Shown here: positions 1 through 7,438 of the stretch, piece after piece
How positions within the stretch are numbered: the stretch's first letter is position 1
Layout: every line of letters begins with the position of its first letter
NCBI GenBank assembly: GCA_964397565.1
Contig: CAYNJC010000051.1
Location: 1-24,762 of the forward strand
Source: JAPLST01 sp964397565
GTDB lineage: Bacteria > Auribacterota > UBA3054 > JAPLST01
Length of the DNA stretch: 24,762 nt
Direction: 5' to 3'
Made by a program: the position numbers and the translations under genes
Notes under the pieces: generated by a model
Databases searched by the model: none
Seen by the model: only the letters and a program-made list of their open reading frames with translations
Told to the model about the DNA's origin: nothing

Positions 1-18
1 GAACTTGACAAACTGACA

Positions 19-747
19 TTGCGCGCCGGCGGGCGCAAGCCCGACCAGCTGCGCGCGGTGACGATCACGCCGGACTACATTCCCAGCGCACTCGGCAGTG
101 TGCTGATTGAATGCGGCCGCACGCGCGTTATTTGCGTCGCCTCGCTCGAACAAAAATTGCCGCGCTGGATGATGGACGAAAAGGCGCGCACCGGCTGGGT
201 GACGGCCGAATATAGCCTGCTGCCGTATGCCGGTGGTGGCCGCAAAATGCGCGAGGCAACCGCCGGGAAAGTCACCGGGCGCACCCAGGAAATTCAACGA
301 CTGATTGGCCGCGCCCTGCGCGCCGCCGTCACCTTGAAGGATGTCGGCGACAACACCATCTGGATCGACTGCGATGTAATCGAGGCCGATGGCGGCACGC
401 GCACGGCCGCCGTGACGGGCGGGTACCTGGCTCTGCACATAGCGCTGCAACGTCTGGTTAAGCAGCGCGTGCTGCGCAAATCGCCGTTGCTGCGGCGGGT
501 TGCCGCCGTCTCCGTCGGCATGGTCGGTGAACGCGCCCTGCTTGATCTTGATTACAGTGAAGACAGCCGCGCCGCAGTTGACTTCAATGTGGTCATGACC
601 GATGGTGGCGCGTTTGTGGAAATGCAGGGCACGGCCGAGGAGCAACCGTTTTCCCCCGCGCAGTTGGCAGCGATGCTGGAACTGGCGCAACAAGGATGCA
701 CGGAACTGTTCGGCATTCAGGACACGATTATTCGCGGGCTGGCCTGA
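19..747 (+). CDS. rph: Ribonuclease PH
   Basis: RNase PH is a phosphate-dependent 3'-5' exoribonuclease that trims tRNA 3' ends in the cytoplasm. The 242-residue product covers the whole family length. It begins MRAGGRKPDQLR, like other family members, and keeps the GWVTAEYSLLP block, the GRTQEIQRLIGRALRAAV helix, the phosphate-site stretch DCDVIEADGGTRTA and the acidic C-terminal motif DLDYSEDSRAAVDFNVVMT. The start taken here is a TTG giving Met-Arg-Ala-Gly-Gly-Arg. The frame stays open to the window edge (upstream residues ELDKLT) and no Shine-Dalgarno is visible before the TTG, so a start outside the window cannot be excluded. It is the first visible gene of the + strand operon, 33 bases before lysA. 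Confidence 0.95.
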   Translation: MRAGGRKPDQLRAVTITPDYIPSALGSVLIECGRTRVICVASLEQKLPRWMMDEKARTGWVTAEYSLLPYAGGGRKMREATAGKVTGRTQEIQRLIGRALRAAVTLKDVGDNTIWIDCDVIEADGGTRTAAVTGGYLALHIALQRLVKQRVLRKSPLLRRVAAVSVGMVGERALLDLDYSEDSRAAVDFNVVMTDGGAFVEMQGTAEEQPFSPAQLAAMLELAQQGCTELFGIQDTIIRGLA

Positions 748-780
748 ACCGTATTTTATTTCGCCGCCAAAGAAACTAGC

Positions 781-2025
781 ATGGACCGCTACGCAACCAA
801 AAACGGTGAAGTGTATTGTGAGGATGTGCCCCTGCGCGCCCTGGCGCAAGAATACGGCACGCCGCTCTACGTCTACAGCGCGGGCACGCTGATGGATCAT
901 TTCCAGCGCCTGGATCGGGCGCTGGCGCCGGTTGCGCATACGATTTGTTATGCCGTCAAAGCCAACAGCAATCTGGCGGTGCTGCGCACGTTTGCCGAGC
1001 TGGGCGCGGGCTTTGACATTGTCTCGGCGGGCGAATTGCAGCGGGTGCTGAAAGCAGGTGGCGACCCGACCCGGATTGTCTTCGCCGGCGTCGGCAAGAC
1101 GGCCGAGGAGATCGCCCTGGCGTTGCGCCACAACATCCTGTTCTTCACGATTGAGTCGGAAGAGGAGCTGTTGCGGATCAATGCCATTGCGGCCGCCCAG
1201 GAGACGGTCGCGCGGTTTTGCATCCGGGTCAATCCCGATGTGGATGCGCACACCCATCATTACATCACCACGGGTAAGAGTGAGAACAAGTTCGGTTTAC
1301 CGTTTGCGGCGGCGCGCGCACTGTATCTGGCGGCGAAGAACATGAGCCACGCGCGCGCCGTCGGCGTGCAAATGCACATCGGCTCGCAGATCACCACCAC
1401 CGCGCCCTTCGTCGCGGCAATCAGCTTGCTGGCCGCATTCGTCAACGAGTTGCGGGCGGCGGGCATTGCGCTCGAGTATGTGGACGTGGGCGGTGGGATG
1501 GGCATCATCTACCATGACGAAACGCCGCCGACCGCCGATGAATTCGCCGCGGCCGTCGTGCCCGTCCTGCGCAGCCTGCAGGCGCATGTGCTGTTCGAGC
1601 CGGGCCGTTTCATGGTGGGCAATGCCGGGGTGCTGGTCACGCAAGTGCAGTATCTTAAGACGACCGCGACCAAGCAGTTTGTGATTGTGGATGCCGGCAT
1701 GAATGATTTGATCCGCCCGGCATTGTATGAGGCCTATCATGCAATCCTGCCGGCCGTGCCGCGCGCGGGCGCGCCGCAGGTGGTGGACGTGGTCGGGCCG
1801 ATCTGTGAATCGGGCGATTTTCTGGGCTTGGCGCGCACGCTGCCGCCCCTCGAACCCGGTGATTATCTGGTCGTGCGCAGCGCCGGCGCGTATGGCTTCG
1901 CGATGTCTTCGAATTACAACACGCGCCCGCGCGCCGCCGAAGTGATGGTGCAGGGCGCCCAGGCGCGCGTCGTGCGCCGGCGTGAAACCATTGACGACCT
2001 GCTCGCCGCGGAACTGGGCTTGTGA
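781..2025 (+). CDS. lysA: Diaminopimelate decarboxylase
   Basis: This PLP enzyme decarboxylates meso-diaminopimelate to L-lysine, the last step of lysine synthesis. The 414-residue protein has the fold type III layout: the PLP lysine is K60 in YAVKANSN, the HIGSQ motif is at 199-203, the glycine-rich phosphate loop VGGGMG is near 236-241, EPGR is at 273-276, the active-site cysteine motif CESGDF is at 342-347, and GAYGFAMSSNYN near 369-380 closes the site. The CESGD motif and the length distinguish it from ornithine or arginine decarboxylases. It starts at an ATG with no clear Shine-Dalgarno. dapF, the enzyme one step earlier, lies downstream, separated from lysA only by a toxin-antitoxin pair. 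Confidence 0.96.
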   Translation: MDRYATKNGEVYCEDVPLRALAQEYGTPLYVYSAGTLMDHFQRLDRALAPVAHTICYAVKANSNLAVLRTFAELGAGFDIVSAGELQRVLKAGGDPTRIVFAGVGKTAEEIALALRHNILFFTIESEEELLRINAIAAAQETVARFCIRVNPDVDAHTHHYITTGKSENKFGLPFAAARALYLAAKNMSHARAVGVQMHIGSQITTTAPFVAAISLLAAFVNELRAAGIALEYVDVGGGMGIIYHDETPPTADEFAAAVVPVLRSLQAHVLFEPGRFMVGNAGVLVTQVQYLKTTATKQFVIVDAGMNDLIRPALYEAYHAILPAVPRAGAPQVVDVVGPICESGDFLGLARTLPPLEPGDYLVVRSAGAYGFAMSSNYNTRPRAAEVMVQGAQARVVRRRETIDDLLAAELGL

Positions 2026-2045
2026 CGCGCATGCGGCGCCCAAAC

Positions 2046-2069
2046 TACCAAAATGGTATACTTATGGTA
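2046..2069 (+). promoter_or_regulatory. Extended -10 promoter overlapping a palindromic candidate operator for the TA pair
   Basis: TACCA-AAA-TGGTA at 2046-2058 is a perfect inverted repeat. A further TGGTA follows at 2065-2069, 11 bases (about one helical turn) after the previous one. TATACT at 2057-2062 is preceded by TGG, forming an extended -10 element (TGnTATACT), and no good -35 is needed. The antitoxin ATG lies 40 bases downstream. Ribbon-helix-helix antitoxins typically bind short inverted repeats over their own promoter, so autoregulation is the likely reading; that part is inference. Confidence 0.6.
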
Positions 2070-2101
2070 ACAATTGACCGTAACCCCATCAAGGAGCCGT
2101 C

Positions 2102-2341
2102 ATGGCTGCCCTGCTGATCAAAGACCTGCCGCCGCCGCTGCACGCATCCTTGCGGCAGCGCGCCGAGCGCAACCACCGCAGTATGGCCAAGGAAGTGTTG
2201 ACCATTCTCGAACAGGCCGTGACCGTGCCCTGCCCGCCCGTGCCGCCGCTCAAGCCGCAGAAGACGTTCATGTCGCGCAAACCGATTAGCGCCGCGCTGG
2301 TCATGCGCATCATCCGCAAGGGCCGCGAATGCTCGTTGTAG
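2102..2341 (+). CDS. FitA/VapB-like ribbon-helix-helix antitoxin
   Basis: This 79-residue protein probably neutralises the PIN toxin encoded next to it and represses the shared promoter. The N-terminal 45 residues have the FitA-type ribbon-helix-helix pattern: a short strand (ALLIKDLPP), then LHASLRQRAERNHRSMAKEVLTIL, where R-N-H-R-S-M is the usual turn between the two helices. The C-terminal proline-rich part (CPPVPPLKP) and the following basic helix would be the toxin-binding tail. The ATG is preceded by AAGGAG at 2091-2096, much better than the start sites of lysA, dapF, the aminotransferase gene and rpoD. The gene overlaps the toxin gene by 13 bases. The exact subfamily (FitA, VapB or StbC) is not certain. 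Confidence 0.8.
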   Translation: MAALLIKDLPPPLHASLRQRAERNHRSMAKEVLTILEQAVTVPCPPVPPLKPQKTFMSRKPISAALVMRIIRKGRECSL

Positions 2342-2748
2342 ACGCGAACATCATCGTGTACCTCAAGTGCAACAATGAGCGTACCGCGGTCGCCCAGCGC
2401 GCCTATGCACGCGATCAATACTGGCTTGTGCCGGCGCTGTGGCGGCATGAGTTTCTCAACGCGTTGGTCTGCTTCTGCCAACGCGACATCTATACCGTGG
2501 ATGAAGCGGCGGGCATTCTGCACGACGCGTTAGCGGGGTTTGCACCACAAGAGCGTCACGTCAATCATGATGCGGCGCTGCGCGTGGCGGTGCAACATCA
2601 TATTTCGGGTTATGACGCCCAGTATCTTGCCTTGGCGCAGGAATTTGGTGTGCGCTTGCTGACCGAGAACAAGGAATTACTGCGCAAATTCCCTGCCGTC
2701 GCGATATCCTTGCATGCCTTCTGCAGCGGGACACCCCAAAGCCCATGA
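2329..2748 (+). CDS. PIN-domain toxin (VapC/FitB family ribonuclease)
   Basis: This is a 139-residue PIN domain, the normal VapC length. Members are Mg-dependent endoribonucleases, often cutting tRNA or rRNA. The acidic residues are in place: D5 in VVDANIIVY, E41 in WRHEFLN and D96 in GYDAQYLALA. The fourth position reads LLTENKELL, so E113 replaces the usual aspartate, a substitution tolerated in many relatives. It starts inside the antitoxin gene, and its last four bases (ATGA) are the start of dapF, so translation of the toxin and of a diaminopimelate enzyme is likely coupled. Nothing suggests inactivation. The RNA target cannot be predicted. Confidence 0.87.
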   Translation: MLVVDANIIVYLKCNNERTAVAQRAYARDQYWLVPALWRHEFLNALVCFCQRDIYTVDEAAGILHDALAGFAPQERHVNHDAALRVAVQHHISGYDAQYLALAQEFGVRLLTENKELLRKFPAVAISLHAFCSGTPQSP

Positions 2749-3593
2749 CCCTGACATTCACCAAAATGCACGGCTGTGGCAACGATTTCGTGGTCATCAA
2801 TGCCCTGGATGCGCTGCGCGCCTGGCAGCCCAGCGCGGCCCAGGCTGCCTTTCTGCTCGATCGCCATCGTGGCGTGGGCGGTGACCAGTTGCTGCTCTTA
2901 TATCCTAGCAACACCGCGGCCGCGCGCATGGCCATTTACAACCATGACGGCAGCGCCGTGGAAATGTGCGGCAATGGCATTCGTTGTTGCGCGCGCTATC
3001 TCCATCAGCGCGGGATTGTACCCGACCTCACCATGACCATCGCGACGCCGGCCGGCCCGATCACGCCGACGATCGTCGGTGAGCAGGTGCGGGTCAACAT
3101 GGGCGCGCCGCGCCTGCAGGCGGCAGAAATCCCCGTGCGCGGTTATGCTGGGCGCGTGATCGGCGTCGCACCGCCGGTGATCGAGCGTGGGTATGTCTTG
3201 CCACCGATGACCTGTGTTTCGATGGGCAATCCGCACGCCGTCTTTTTTGTGCCGGACGTGGCGGTGGTGCCGCTGGCGGAAGTCGGCGCAAAAGTCGAGA
3301 CCCTGGCATTGTTCCCGCACCGGACCAACGTCGAGTTCGCCCAAATCCTGGATCGCACGCATGTCCGGATGCGCGTCTGGGAGCGCGGCGCGGGCATTAC
3401 CCTGGCGTGCGGCACCGGCGCGTGTGGCACGGCGGTTGCCGGTATTTTGAATGAGATGTTGGACAGCCCGGTTGATATTGAGCTCGAGGGCGGCACTTTG
3501 ACGATTGCCTGGCCGGACCAAAACGGCCCGGTCTGGATGACGGGCCCGGCCGTCGAAGTCTTCACGGGCACGATCGAGGTGCCTGGCCCATGA
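2745..3593 (+). CDS. dapF: Diaminopimelate epimerase
   Basis: The enzyme converts LL- to meso-diaminopimelate, the substrate of LysA and a component of peptidoglycan. It is cofactor-independent and uses two cysteines. The 282-residue protein shows both: C75 in EMCGNGIRC and C222 in LACGTGACGTA. The opening TKMHGCGNDFVVI, the HRGVGGDQLL loop near 41-50, MGNPHAVFFV near 160-169 and RTNVEFAQ near 193-200 are all family landmarks. It overlaps the toxin stop by four bases (ATGA), and the next gene overlaps its own stop in the same way, so it sits in a translationally coupled chain. No Shine-Dalgarno is evident, which fits coupling. Confidence 0.97.
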   Translation: MTLTFTKMHGCGNDFVVINALDALRAWQPSAAQAAFLLDRHRGVGGDQLLLLYPSNTAAARMAIYNHDGSAVEMCGNGIRCCARYLHQRGIVPDLTMTIATPAGPITPTIVGEQVRVNMGAPRLQAAEIPVRGYAGRVIGVAPPVIERGYVLPPMTCVSMGNPHAVFFVPDVAVVPLAEVGAKVETLALFPHRTNVEFAQILDRTHVRMRVWERGAGITLACGTGACGTAVAGILNEMLDSPVDIELEGGTLTIAWPDQNGPVWMTGPAVEVFTGTIEVPGP

Positions 3594-4312
3594 CGACGCC
3601 CGCCCCGCTCTTGCGCGCCGCCGCGCTGGTCAAGCAGTACACCAGCGGCGCCGACACCTTGACGGTCCTGAACGGCGTGACCGGTGCGTTTGCGGCGCGG
3701 AGCATTGTCACGATTGTCGGCGCCTCCGGCGCCGGCAAGAGCACGTTGCTGCACATTTTGGCGGGGCTCGATCGCCCGAGCCGCGGCAGCGTGTTCTTTG
3801 AAGACCAGGATCTGTACAGCATGCCGGATCCGGCCCGCGCGCGCGTGCGCAACGCCGCCTTTGGCTTTGTCTTTCAGTTTTACCACTTGATGCCGGAGAT
3901 GACCGCGCTTGAAAACGTCTTGCTGCCCTGCATGGTGGCGCGGCGGGTCTCGCGGGCCGCGCGCGCGCATGCGTGCGGGCTGCTGGATGCTGTCGGCCTG
4001 GCGGCGCGCGCGACCCATTATCCCAATCAGCTCTCCGGCGGCGAACAGCAGCGCGTTGCCATCGCCCGCGCGCTGATGAACAAGCCGCGCATCGTCTTTG
4101 CCGACGAACCGACCGGCAATCTGGACAAAGCCAACAGCGCAGCCGTTTTTCGCGTCTTGCTCGACGTCCAGCAGCAATTGCATTTTGCCTTGATCCTGGT
4201 CACGCACGACCCCGACCTGGCCGCCTGCGGCCACGTGCGCTGGCGCCTCGCCGACGGGGTCTTGCAGCCTGCCGCCGATGGCGTTCCTCACTCTCACTCC
4301 GAAACTCCATGA
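3590..4312 (+). CDS. LolD/MacB-family ABC transporter ATPase
   Basis: This cytoplasmic ATPase belongs to the LolD/MacB/FtsE branch, whose members power lipoprotein release or other MacB-fold transporters. In its 240 residues the Walker A is GASGAGKST at 44-52, the Q-loop glutamine is Q96 in FVFQFYHLMPEMTALENV (the wording typical of LolD), the signature is LSGGEQQRVAIARAL from 148, the Walker B is IVFADEPTGNLD from 168, and the switch histidine is H206 in LVTHD. The C-terminus (HSHSETP) is unremarkable. Both ends overlap neighbours by ATGA. No matching permease is in the window, so its partner must be elsewhere; the assignment to LolD itself is only probable. Confidence 0.88.
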   Translation: MTTPAPLLRAAALVKQYTSGADTLTVLNGVTGAFAARSIVTIVGASGAGKSTLLHILAGLDRPSRGSVFFEDQDLYSMPDPARARVRNAAFGFVFQFYHLMPEMTALENVLLPCMVARRVSRAARAHACGLLDAVGLAARATHYPNQLSGGEQQRVAIARALMNKPRIVFADEPTGNLDKANSAAVFRVLLDVQQQLHFALILVTHDPDLAACGHVRWRLADGVLQPAADGVPHSHSETP

Positions 4313-5181
4313 CGATTTATCTCAACGGCAAGATGTGTTCGCGCGCGGAAGCCACCGTCTCCGTCTTTGATCACGGCCTGCTGTATGGCGATGGCGTCTT
4401 CGAAGGCATTCGCTTTTACAACGGGCGGGTCTTCAAGTGTGACGAACACTTGCAGCGCTTGCATGAATCCGCGCACAGCATCATGCTGCAATTGCCCTGC
4501 CCGCTGGCCGAGCTCAAAGCGGCCCTGCTCGACACGATTCGCCGTAATGAGCTGCGCGACGGCTATGTGCGCTTGATTGTTACCCGCGGCGAAGGCAATC
4601 TTGGCCTGAATCCGTTCACGTGCGCCACGCCCGGGTTGATTATCATTGCCGACCGGATCGCCCTTTATCCGCCGGCCCTGTATCAGCAAGGCATGGCAAT
4701 TGTCACGGTGGCTACCCAGCGCACTGGCGCGGAAGCCCTGCCTGCGCGGGTGAAGTCGCTCAATTATCTCAATAATATTCTGGCCAAAATCGAGGCGCTC
4801 AACGCAGGCTGCGAGGAAGCCGTGATGTTGAATCGGTTTGGCTCTGTGGCCGAATGCACCGGTGATAATATTTTTATTGTCAAACACGGCGTGCTGCTGA
4901 CGCCGCCCGTCAGCATGGGCGCCCTGCAGGGCATCACGCGCGACACGGTGCTCGAACTGGCCCGTCAGCGCGGGTATCCGGTCCGCGAAGACACGCTGAC
5001 CCGCCATGACTTGTATTGCGCCGACGAGTGCTTTCTGACCGGCACGGCCGCGGAAGTCATTCCGGTCACGAAAATTGATGGGCGCGTGATTGGCAGCGGC
5101 GCGCCCGGTCCAGTCATGCAGCAAGTGCGTGAGGATTTTCTGCAACTGACCCAAACCACCGGCACGCCGATCTATGCGTAA
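4309..5181 (+). CDS. ilvE: Branched-chain-amino-acid aminotransferase (class IV)
   Basis: This fold type IV PLP aminotransferase probably carries out the last step of leucine, isoleucine and valine synthesis with glutamate as amino donor. The start MTIYLNGKM is followed by FDHGLLYGDGVFEGIRFYNGRVF. The PLP lysine is K149 in ARVKSLNYLNNIL, E182 lies in AECTGDNIFIVK, and the phosphate-binding ITRDTVLELA and GTAAEVIPV segments follow. At 290 residues it matches the short IlvE form. The frame extends far upstream inside the ABC gene, but the ATG at 4309 overlaps that gene's stop as ATGA and yields the correct N-terminus. A D-amino-acid transaminase or ADC lyase is the alternative; the overall motif set favours IlvE. 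Confidence 0.88.
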   Translation: MTIYLNGKMCSRAEATVSVFDHGLLYGDGVFEGIRFYNGRVFKCDEHLQRLHESAHSIMLQLPCPLAELKAALLDTIRRNELRDGYVRLIVTRGEGNLGLNPFTCATPGLIIIADRIALYPPALYQQGMAIVTVATQRTGAEALPARVKSLNYLNNILAKIEALNAGCEEAVMLNRFGSVAECTGDNIFIVKHGVLLTPPVSMGALQGITRDTVLELARQRGYPVREDTLTRHDLYCADECFLTGTAAEVIPVTKIDGRVIGSGAPGPVMQQVREDFLQLTQTTGTPIYA

Positions 5182-5190
5182 CCTGGGCCA

Positions 5191-5718
5191 ATGACCACCA
5201 TGCGCTGCTCCCTCTGCAAGAAAAAGGACGCGACCATCCATTACACGGAAGTGGTCGACAACGCCCTGCAGAAAATCCATCTGTGCGAAGCCTGCGCGCG
5301 TGAAAAAGGCATTAACATCGCGCTGCCCTTCTCGTTCAGCGATATCATGAGCGCCTTGACCCAAGGACTGCAGTCGCTGCAAGCCGGCGGCGAGGAAGAG
5401 CCCGATGCGCTGGCCTTGGCCTGCCCTTTGTGCGGGTTGACCCTCAAGCAATTCGTCAAGCAGGGCCGACTTGGCTGCCAGCAGTGCTATGCGGTGTTTG
5501 ACCGCGCCCTGCGCGACATTGTGCGCTCGGTGCAGAAGGCGCCGCAGCATGTCGGGAAACAACCGGCTCACGCGCACAATGGCCAACCCGTCCCGCTGCG
5601 CATTGCGGAATTGGAGCAGGCCCTGGCCCAAGCCGTGGCGCAAGAACGCTATGAAGACTGCGCCCCGCTGCGTGATGAACTGCGCCGGCTCAGAACAAGT
5701 GCGGAGACCGCGCCATGA
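5191..5718 (+). CDS. mcsA: McsA-like zinc-binding activator of protein arginine kinase
   Basis: McsA binds zinc and activates the arginine kinase McsB. The 175-residue protein has four CxxC pairs (C6/C9, C32/C35, C78/C81, C96/C99), which form the two zinc modules of the family, then a basic linker, then a UvrB/UvrC-type helical hairpin at about 137-168 (IAELEQALAQAVAQERYEDCAPLRDELRRL). An alternative ATG three codons downstream would give MRCSLCKK and is equally plausible. The gene starts 9 bases after the aminotransferase and overlaps mcsB by ATGA, so the two partners should be made together. No clpC or ctsR gene is nearby, unlike the usual Firmicute arrangement. Confidence 0.9.
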   Translation: MTTMRCSLCKKKDATIHYTEVVDNALQKIHLCEACAREKGINIALPFSFSDIMSALTQGLQSLQAGGEEEPDALALACPLCGLTLKQFVKQGRLGCQQCYAVFDRALRDIVRSVQKAPQHVGKQPAHAHNGQPVPLRIAELEQALAQAVAQERYEDCAPLRDELRRLRTSAETAP

Positions 5719-6767
5719 TTGCCGCGTTGGTCGCCCACAAGCCGGCCTGGCTGCTCGCGCGCAGTGATGCGCCGATGATTGCCGTCAGCTCACGGGTGCG
5801 CGTGGCGCGCAACTTGGCCGCGCTGCCGTTCCCGTGGCGTGCCACGGTCAAGCAACGCGAGCAGGTCATTGAACAAGTGCAGGCGGCCGCGCGCGCCGTG
5901 CCGGAACTGGCCGACGCCCACCTGCTGATGCTGCAAGCCTTGTCCGGGATTGACCGCCAGTTCCTGGTTGAGCGGCATCTCGCCAGCCCTGAATTTGCCG
6001 CCCAGGACGGCCCGGCCGCGCTGCTGGTGACGCCCGATCAAACCTTCGCGTTGATGATCATCGAGGAGGATCATTTGCGCCTGCAAGCCCTCGCGCCCGG
6101 CTTGGCCTTGACACAAACTTGGGACATCTTGGATCGCCTCGATAGCGCCCTTGAACAGCACCTTGCCTACGCGTTTTCCGCGCGCTATGGCTACTTGACC
6201 GCCTGCCCCACCAATGTCGGCACCGGCCTGCGCGCCTCGGTGATGGTGCATGTGCCGGCCCTGGTGCAGCAGCACAAGATCGGCGCTGTTATCTCCGCCG
6301 TCGGCAAAGTGGGCATCGCCGTGCGCGGCCTGTATGGCGAGCAAAGTGAGGCCCGCGGCAACCTTTTCCAGATCTCGAATCAAATCACGCTCGGCCGCGC
6401 CGAAGGTGACATCATCCAGCAACTGACGCACTTAATCAGCCGTGTCATCGAGCATGAAACCAAGCTGCGCGATGCCCTCGAGAAAAATGAGCCGCACCAA
6501 GTGCGCAATGCCGTCGGGCGCGCCTACGGCACGTTGCGCTATGCCGAAATCCTGAAAAGCGACGAGGCAACGGACCTGCTCTCCACCTTGCTGATGGGCA
6601 TTGATCTGCATGTCTTCGAGACGGTGGAGCGCAACTGCATTGCGGAGTTATTGATTGACATCCAACCCGCCCACCTGCAAAAATTGTACGGGCGGGAGCT
6701 TTCACCGGAGCAACGCGACCTGATGCGCGCCACGCTCGTGCGCGAACGCCTGCAACAGCATGCCTGA
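5715..6767 (+). CDS. mcsB: Protein arginine kinase
   Basis: McsB phosphorylates arginine side chains; in Firmicutes this marks proteins for the ClpCP protease. The 350-residue protein has the phosphagen-kinase-type catalytic domain: VSSRVRVARNL at 24-34, IIEEDHLRLQ at 115-124 carrying the catalytic acidic residues, and CPTNVGTGLRASVMVHVPAL at 164-183 with the conserved cysteine. The C-terminal helical domain ends with RDLMRA at 334-339, which fits the RDxxRA phosphoarginine-binding motif that separates true McsB from small-molecule phosphagen kinases. It is coupled to mcsA by ATGA and overlaps the next gene by 8 bases. With McsA adjacent, a protein-directed role is very likely. Confidence 0.95.
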   Translation: MIAALVAHKPAWLLARSDAPMIAVSSRVRVARNLAALPFPWRATVKQREQVIEQVQAAARAVPELADAHLLMLQALSGIDRQFLVERHLASPEFAAQDGPAALLVTPDQTFALMIIEEDHLRLQALAPGLALTQTWDILDRLDSALEQHLAYAFSARYGYLTACPTNVGTGLRASVMVHVPALVQQHKIGAVISAVGKVGIAVRGLYGEQSEARGNLFQISNQITLGRAEGDIIQQLTHLISRVIEHETKLRDALEKNEPHQVRNAVGRAYGTLRYAEILKSDEATDLLSTLLMGIDLHVFETVERNCIAELLIDIQPAHLQKLYGRELSPEQRDLMRATLVRERLQQHA

Positions 6768-7419
6768 CCAACCCAAACAGACCATTGTCATTGCCACCCG
6801 CAACCAGGGCAAGGTGCGCGAAATGCGCGCCCTGTTCCGCCAGCACCTGCCGCGCGTGAAAGACGTCACTTTGGCCGGGCTGATGGAGTTCCCGACCGCG
6901 CCGGTGATCGAGGAAACCGGCAGCACATTTCATGAAAATGCGCGCTGCAAGGCCCTGGCCGGCGCAGCCCACACCGGCGGCCTGACGATCGGTGATGATT
7001 CCGGCCTTGAAGTGGATGCCTTGCGCGGCGGGCCGGGCGTGCACTCCGCGCGTTATGCCGGCCCGCACGCGCGCGATGCCGAAAATAATCAAAAACTGCT
7101 GGCTGCCTTGCGCGACGTCCCGCCCGACCAGCGCAGCGCGCGCTTTGTGTGTGTCATCGCCGTTGCCCTGCCCGACAACGTCCTCGGCCTGTTCGAAGGC
7201 GTCTGTCACGGCGTGATCGGCAGCGAGCCGCGCGGCACGAATGGCTTTGGCTATGATCCGCTCTTCGTCAAGACCGACTACGGCAAGACCTTCGCGGAAT
7301 TGTCCAGCAGTGTCAAAAACCGCATGTCCCACCGCGCACTCGCCTTCGAAAAGGCGGCCGTGATCGTGGAACGTTATCTGGAATGTATGCGCGCTACGGC
7401 CGCGGCTGGGCGCGCGTAA
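6760..7419 (+). CDS. rdgB: Non-canonical purine NTP pyrophosphatase (RdgB/HAM1 family)
   Basis: The enzyme hydrolyses dITP, ITP and XTP to the monophosphate and pyrophosphate, keeping deaminated purines out of nucleic acids. The 219-residue protein has IVIATRNQGKVREMRALF near the N-terminus (nucleotide-binding Asn and Lys), TFHENARCKA, the metal-binding IGDDSGLEVDAL, PGVHSARYAG, the base-recognition GTNGFGYDPLF, FAELSSSVKNRMSHRALA and a C-terminal helix. All key positions appear intact. The ATG lies within the end of mcsB (8-base overlap) with no visible Shine-Dalgarno. rdgB-type genes often sit near rph, which opens this operon. Confidence 0.95.
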   Translation: MPDQPKQTIVIATRNQGKVREMRALFRQHLPRVKDVTLAGLMEFPTAPVIEETGSTFHENARCKALAGAAHTGGLTIGDDSGLEVDALRGGPGVHSARYAGPHARDAENNQKLLAALRDVPPDQRSARFVCVIAVALPDNVLGLFEGVCHGVIGSEPRGTNGFGYDPLFVKTDYGKTFAELSSSVKNRMSHRALAFEKAAVIVERYLECMRATAAAGRA

Positions 7420-7438
7420 CCTTTACCATGCTTTCTCC

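Noticed and set aside
1297..2043. Long open frame antisense to lysA (about 248 codons)
   Set aside because: The sense strand encodes a full LysA with all motifs; the antisense product is a low-complexity His/Arg-rich sequence typical of GC-rich shadow frames.
3590..4312. ATPase partner for the sugar importer at 9.9-15.4 kb
   Set aside because: Its motifs and length fit the LolD/MacB group, and it lacks the C-terminal regulatory domain of MalK/MsmX ATPases that serve CUT1 permeases.
3143..5643. Very long open frames antisense to dapF, the ABC ATPase, the aminotransferase and mcsA
   Set aside because: They span several genes whose sense products are fully recognisable, and their own translations show no domain or start signal.
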